From a bacterium (GTDB taxonomy: Bacteria; Verrucomicrobiota; Verrucomicrobiia; Limisphaerales; UBA11358), in NCBI GenBank assembly GCA_021781185.1, contig JAJXXI010000643.1:1-7072 (forward strand): a DNA stretch of 7,072 nt. Direction: 5' to 3'. This document shows positions 6,064 through 7,072 of the stretch, one piece after another. The stretch's first letter is position 1; each line of letters opens with the position of its first letter. A program made the position numbers and the translations under genes. The notes beneath the pieces were generated by a model. The model had not been told where the DNA came from and did not search any database. It worked only from the letters and a program-made list of their open reading frames with translations.

Positions 6064-6336
6064 TCATGTGAGTCTGCGGAGCATGAGGCGGGTCATGGCG
6101 AGGTAAATCCCGCCGGCGGCGGAGGCGACGGTCTGTTGGTGGTCACGCACCAAGCGGCGGCAGTGCATCAGCCAGCCGAAGATGCGCTCGATCACCCAAC
6201 GCTTGGGCAGCAAATGGAAGCCGGGCACCCCGGCGGGACGTTTCACAGCTTCCACGACCAGTTTGGGATGTTGCGTCTGAACCCACGCGGCAAACCCTGC
6301 TCCGTTGAAGCCGCCGTCCACCCAGCGTGTAAGCCG
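6064..6336 (-). pseudogene. IS5-family transposase, C-terminal fragment
   Basis: About 90 codons, reading from TRWVDGGFNG to a TGA at 6066-6064, match the second half of an IS5-type DDE transposase. D of VDGGFNG is the second catalytic Asp, and the signature PKRWVIERIFGWL (final catalytic Glu) is followed by HCRRLVRDHQQTVASA and an end in MTRLMLRRLT. The first catalytic Asp and the N-terminal half are missing. Upstream the frame runs directly into IS4-family sequence (VRWQVWTALLVY) instead of the rest of this protein, so the open frame beginning near 6417 is a chimera of two transposases, not one protein. It is an inactive remnant; a candidate element end lies at 6031. Confidence 0.87.
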
Positions 6337-7072
6337 TTTGGTTCCATCGGCTGAGGCAGGAGACCGGAAGCGCCACCACAGATAAACGAGCAAGGCGGTC
6401 CACACCTGCCAGCGCACGGCATCGGCATGGTGCGCGGGGAAGCCGCGCCAAGTGCAGCGTCAATTTGAGTTCCTTGAAAACGCTTCAAGGAACCAGCGGC
6501 AGCGATACAGGTCGGCGATGGTCTGCGCGCTCCAGGTCACGTTGCTGGTCAGGAAAATCATTTCCCGGAGTTCGCCGTCCACCGCGACCCGGGCGGTGAC
6601 GTGCGCAGTTTGACCGGATAAAACCTTGCCGTAACCTTGCCGTCGGGCCGGTCAGGGCGACCAGGTCGTCGCGCAAAATATTTCCGGCTGGGCCGGCCTG
6701 AAGTTTTTGCACCACCCGGCCTTGCAGATTGTCCTTGGCCCGTTTGCCCCAGAAAACCTCCCGGCTCCCCAGGTCAGCCAGATGGCTGAAGTTCACATAC
6801 GCCTTGTCAAAGATGACGATCTCCCGGTCGGGTCTGCGCACATTTCCCGTGCCCGCAGGTTGTCCTGTTCTCCGGCGGTGTCCACCAAGGCAAATTGCGG
6901 CAGAAACATTTGCAGATTCAGCCGCACATGACATTTGGCGGCCGCCTTACGCCGGCGATGTTTGGCCCAGTCCAGACAGTTGGCCACCAGTTGACTGGTG
7001 GTCGAATCCACGACATGAATCACCCGCTTGAGCCGGAAGGCGAAGCGCGGCCGGTGGCGGGTGCCAAAGTCA
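6337..7072 (-). pseudogene. IS4-family transposase, multiply frameshifted and partial
   Basis: Read in pieces on the minus strand, this is an IS4-family DDE transposase whose N-terminus lies beyond the right edge. Visible in order: VIHVVDSTTSQLVANCLDWA (first catalytic Asp, codon at 7008-7006), HRRRKAAAKCHVRLNLQ, IVIFDKAYVNF (second Asp, 6808-6806), FWGKRAKDNLQ, AGNILRDDLV, then DLYRCRWFLEAF continuing after a shift as FKELKLTLHL. The last pieces form the YREK signature (Y-2-R-3-E-6-K) with the final Glu. Then VRWQVWTALLVYLWWRF, after which IS5 sequence begins. Frames change near 6840, at an 11-bp duplication (6622-6643), near 6600, at a T-run lacking one T near 6480, near 6440 and probably near 6355. 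At least five disruptions make it a pseudogene. Confidence 0.88.
6622..6643. repeat. 11-bp tandem duplication inside the IS4 transposase
   Basis: AACCTTGCCGT occurs twice back to back (6622-6632 and 6633-6643). Removing one copy restores the minus-strand reading GPTARFYPVKLR, which fits the expected transposase sequence. The duplication itself is therefore one of the inactivating mutations. Confidence 0.85.

Noticed and set aside
5886..6071. 60-aa plus-strand frame after ptsI
   Set aside because: Low-complexity composition; it runs across the IS5 end into the element. No gene evidence.
1..7072. CRISPR array, tRNA, rRNA, defence or biosynthetic gene cluster
   Set aside because: No regularly spaced repeats, cloverleaf or rRNA-like stretch, and no marker gene of such systems was seen on either strand.

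Overview
The window reads as bacterial chromosome of moderately high GC. It carries four conserved housekeeping genes with IS debris around them: leuA and tal on the minus strand, efp and ptsI on the plus strand. The organism cannot be fixed from the sequence alone. The EF-P loop (TPGNLRAF in place of PGKGQAF), the near absence of Shine-Dalgarno sequences before the four main genes and the general look of the proteins suggest the PVC group, perhaps Verrucomicrobia. This is an inference, held at moderate to low confidence.

Left part (1-2673, minus strand). The 2-isopropylmalate synthase gene leuA runs off the left edge after 481 codons. Between leuA and the upstream transaldolase gene tal lies the most interesting object in the window, a complete leucine attenuator. 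It has a sigma70-like promoter (TTGACC, 17 bp, TAGATT) and a 22-codon Leu-rich leader peptide whose GTG start falls at the predicted transcription start. Mutually exclusive 1:2, 2:3 and 3:4 RNA stems follow, and the last is a strong intrinsic terminator about 40 nt before the leuA ATG. Leu-tRNA shortage would stall the ribosome on segment 1, let 2:3 form and let transcription reach leuA. The tal gene has its own candidate promoter, which overlaps a perfect 8-bp palindrome with a TTCG loop.

Middle (2674-3411). About 300 bp without a recognisable gene holds a GC-rich inverted repeat. It is followed by a C-terminal fragment of an ISL3-family transposase (plus strand) and a possible element end. 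The efp promoter comes next, and its 5' UTR contains a 12-bp direct repeat.

Right-centre (3412-5852, plus strand). efp (185 aa) ends in a strong intrinsic terminator. ptsI follows (PTS Enzyme I, 591 aa, all catalytic residues present), with no ptsH next to it.

Right end (5853-7072). About 180 bp with nothing recognisable leads to the end of an IS5-family element at about 6031. Then come, on the minus strand, the C-terminal part of an IS5-type transposase and, joined to it without its own start, a multiply frameshifted IS4-family transposase that continues past the window edge. One of its frameshifts is an exact 11-bp tandem duplication. These are decayed insertion sequences, not working genes.
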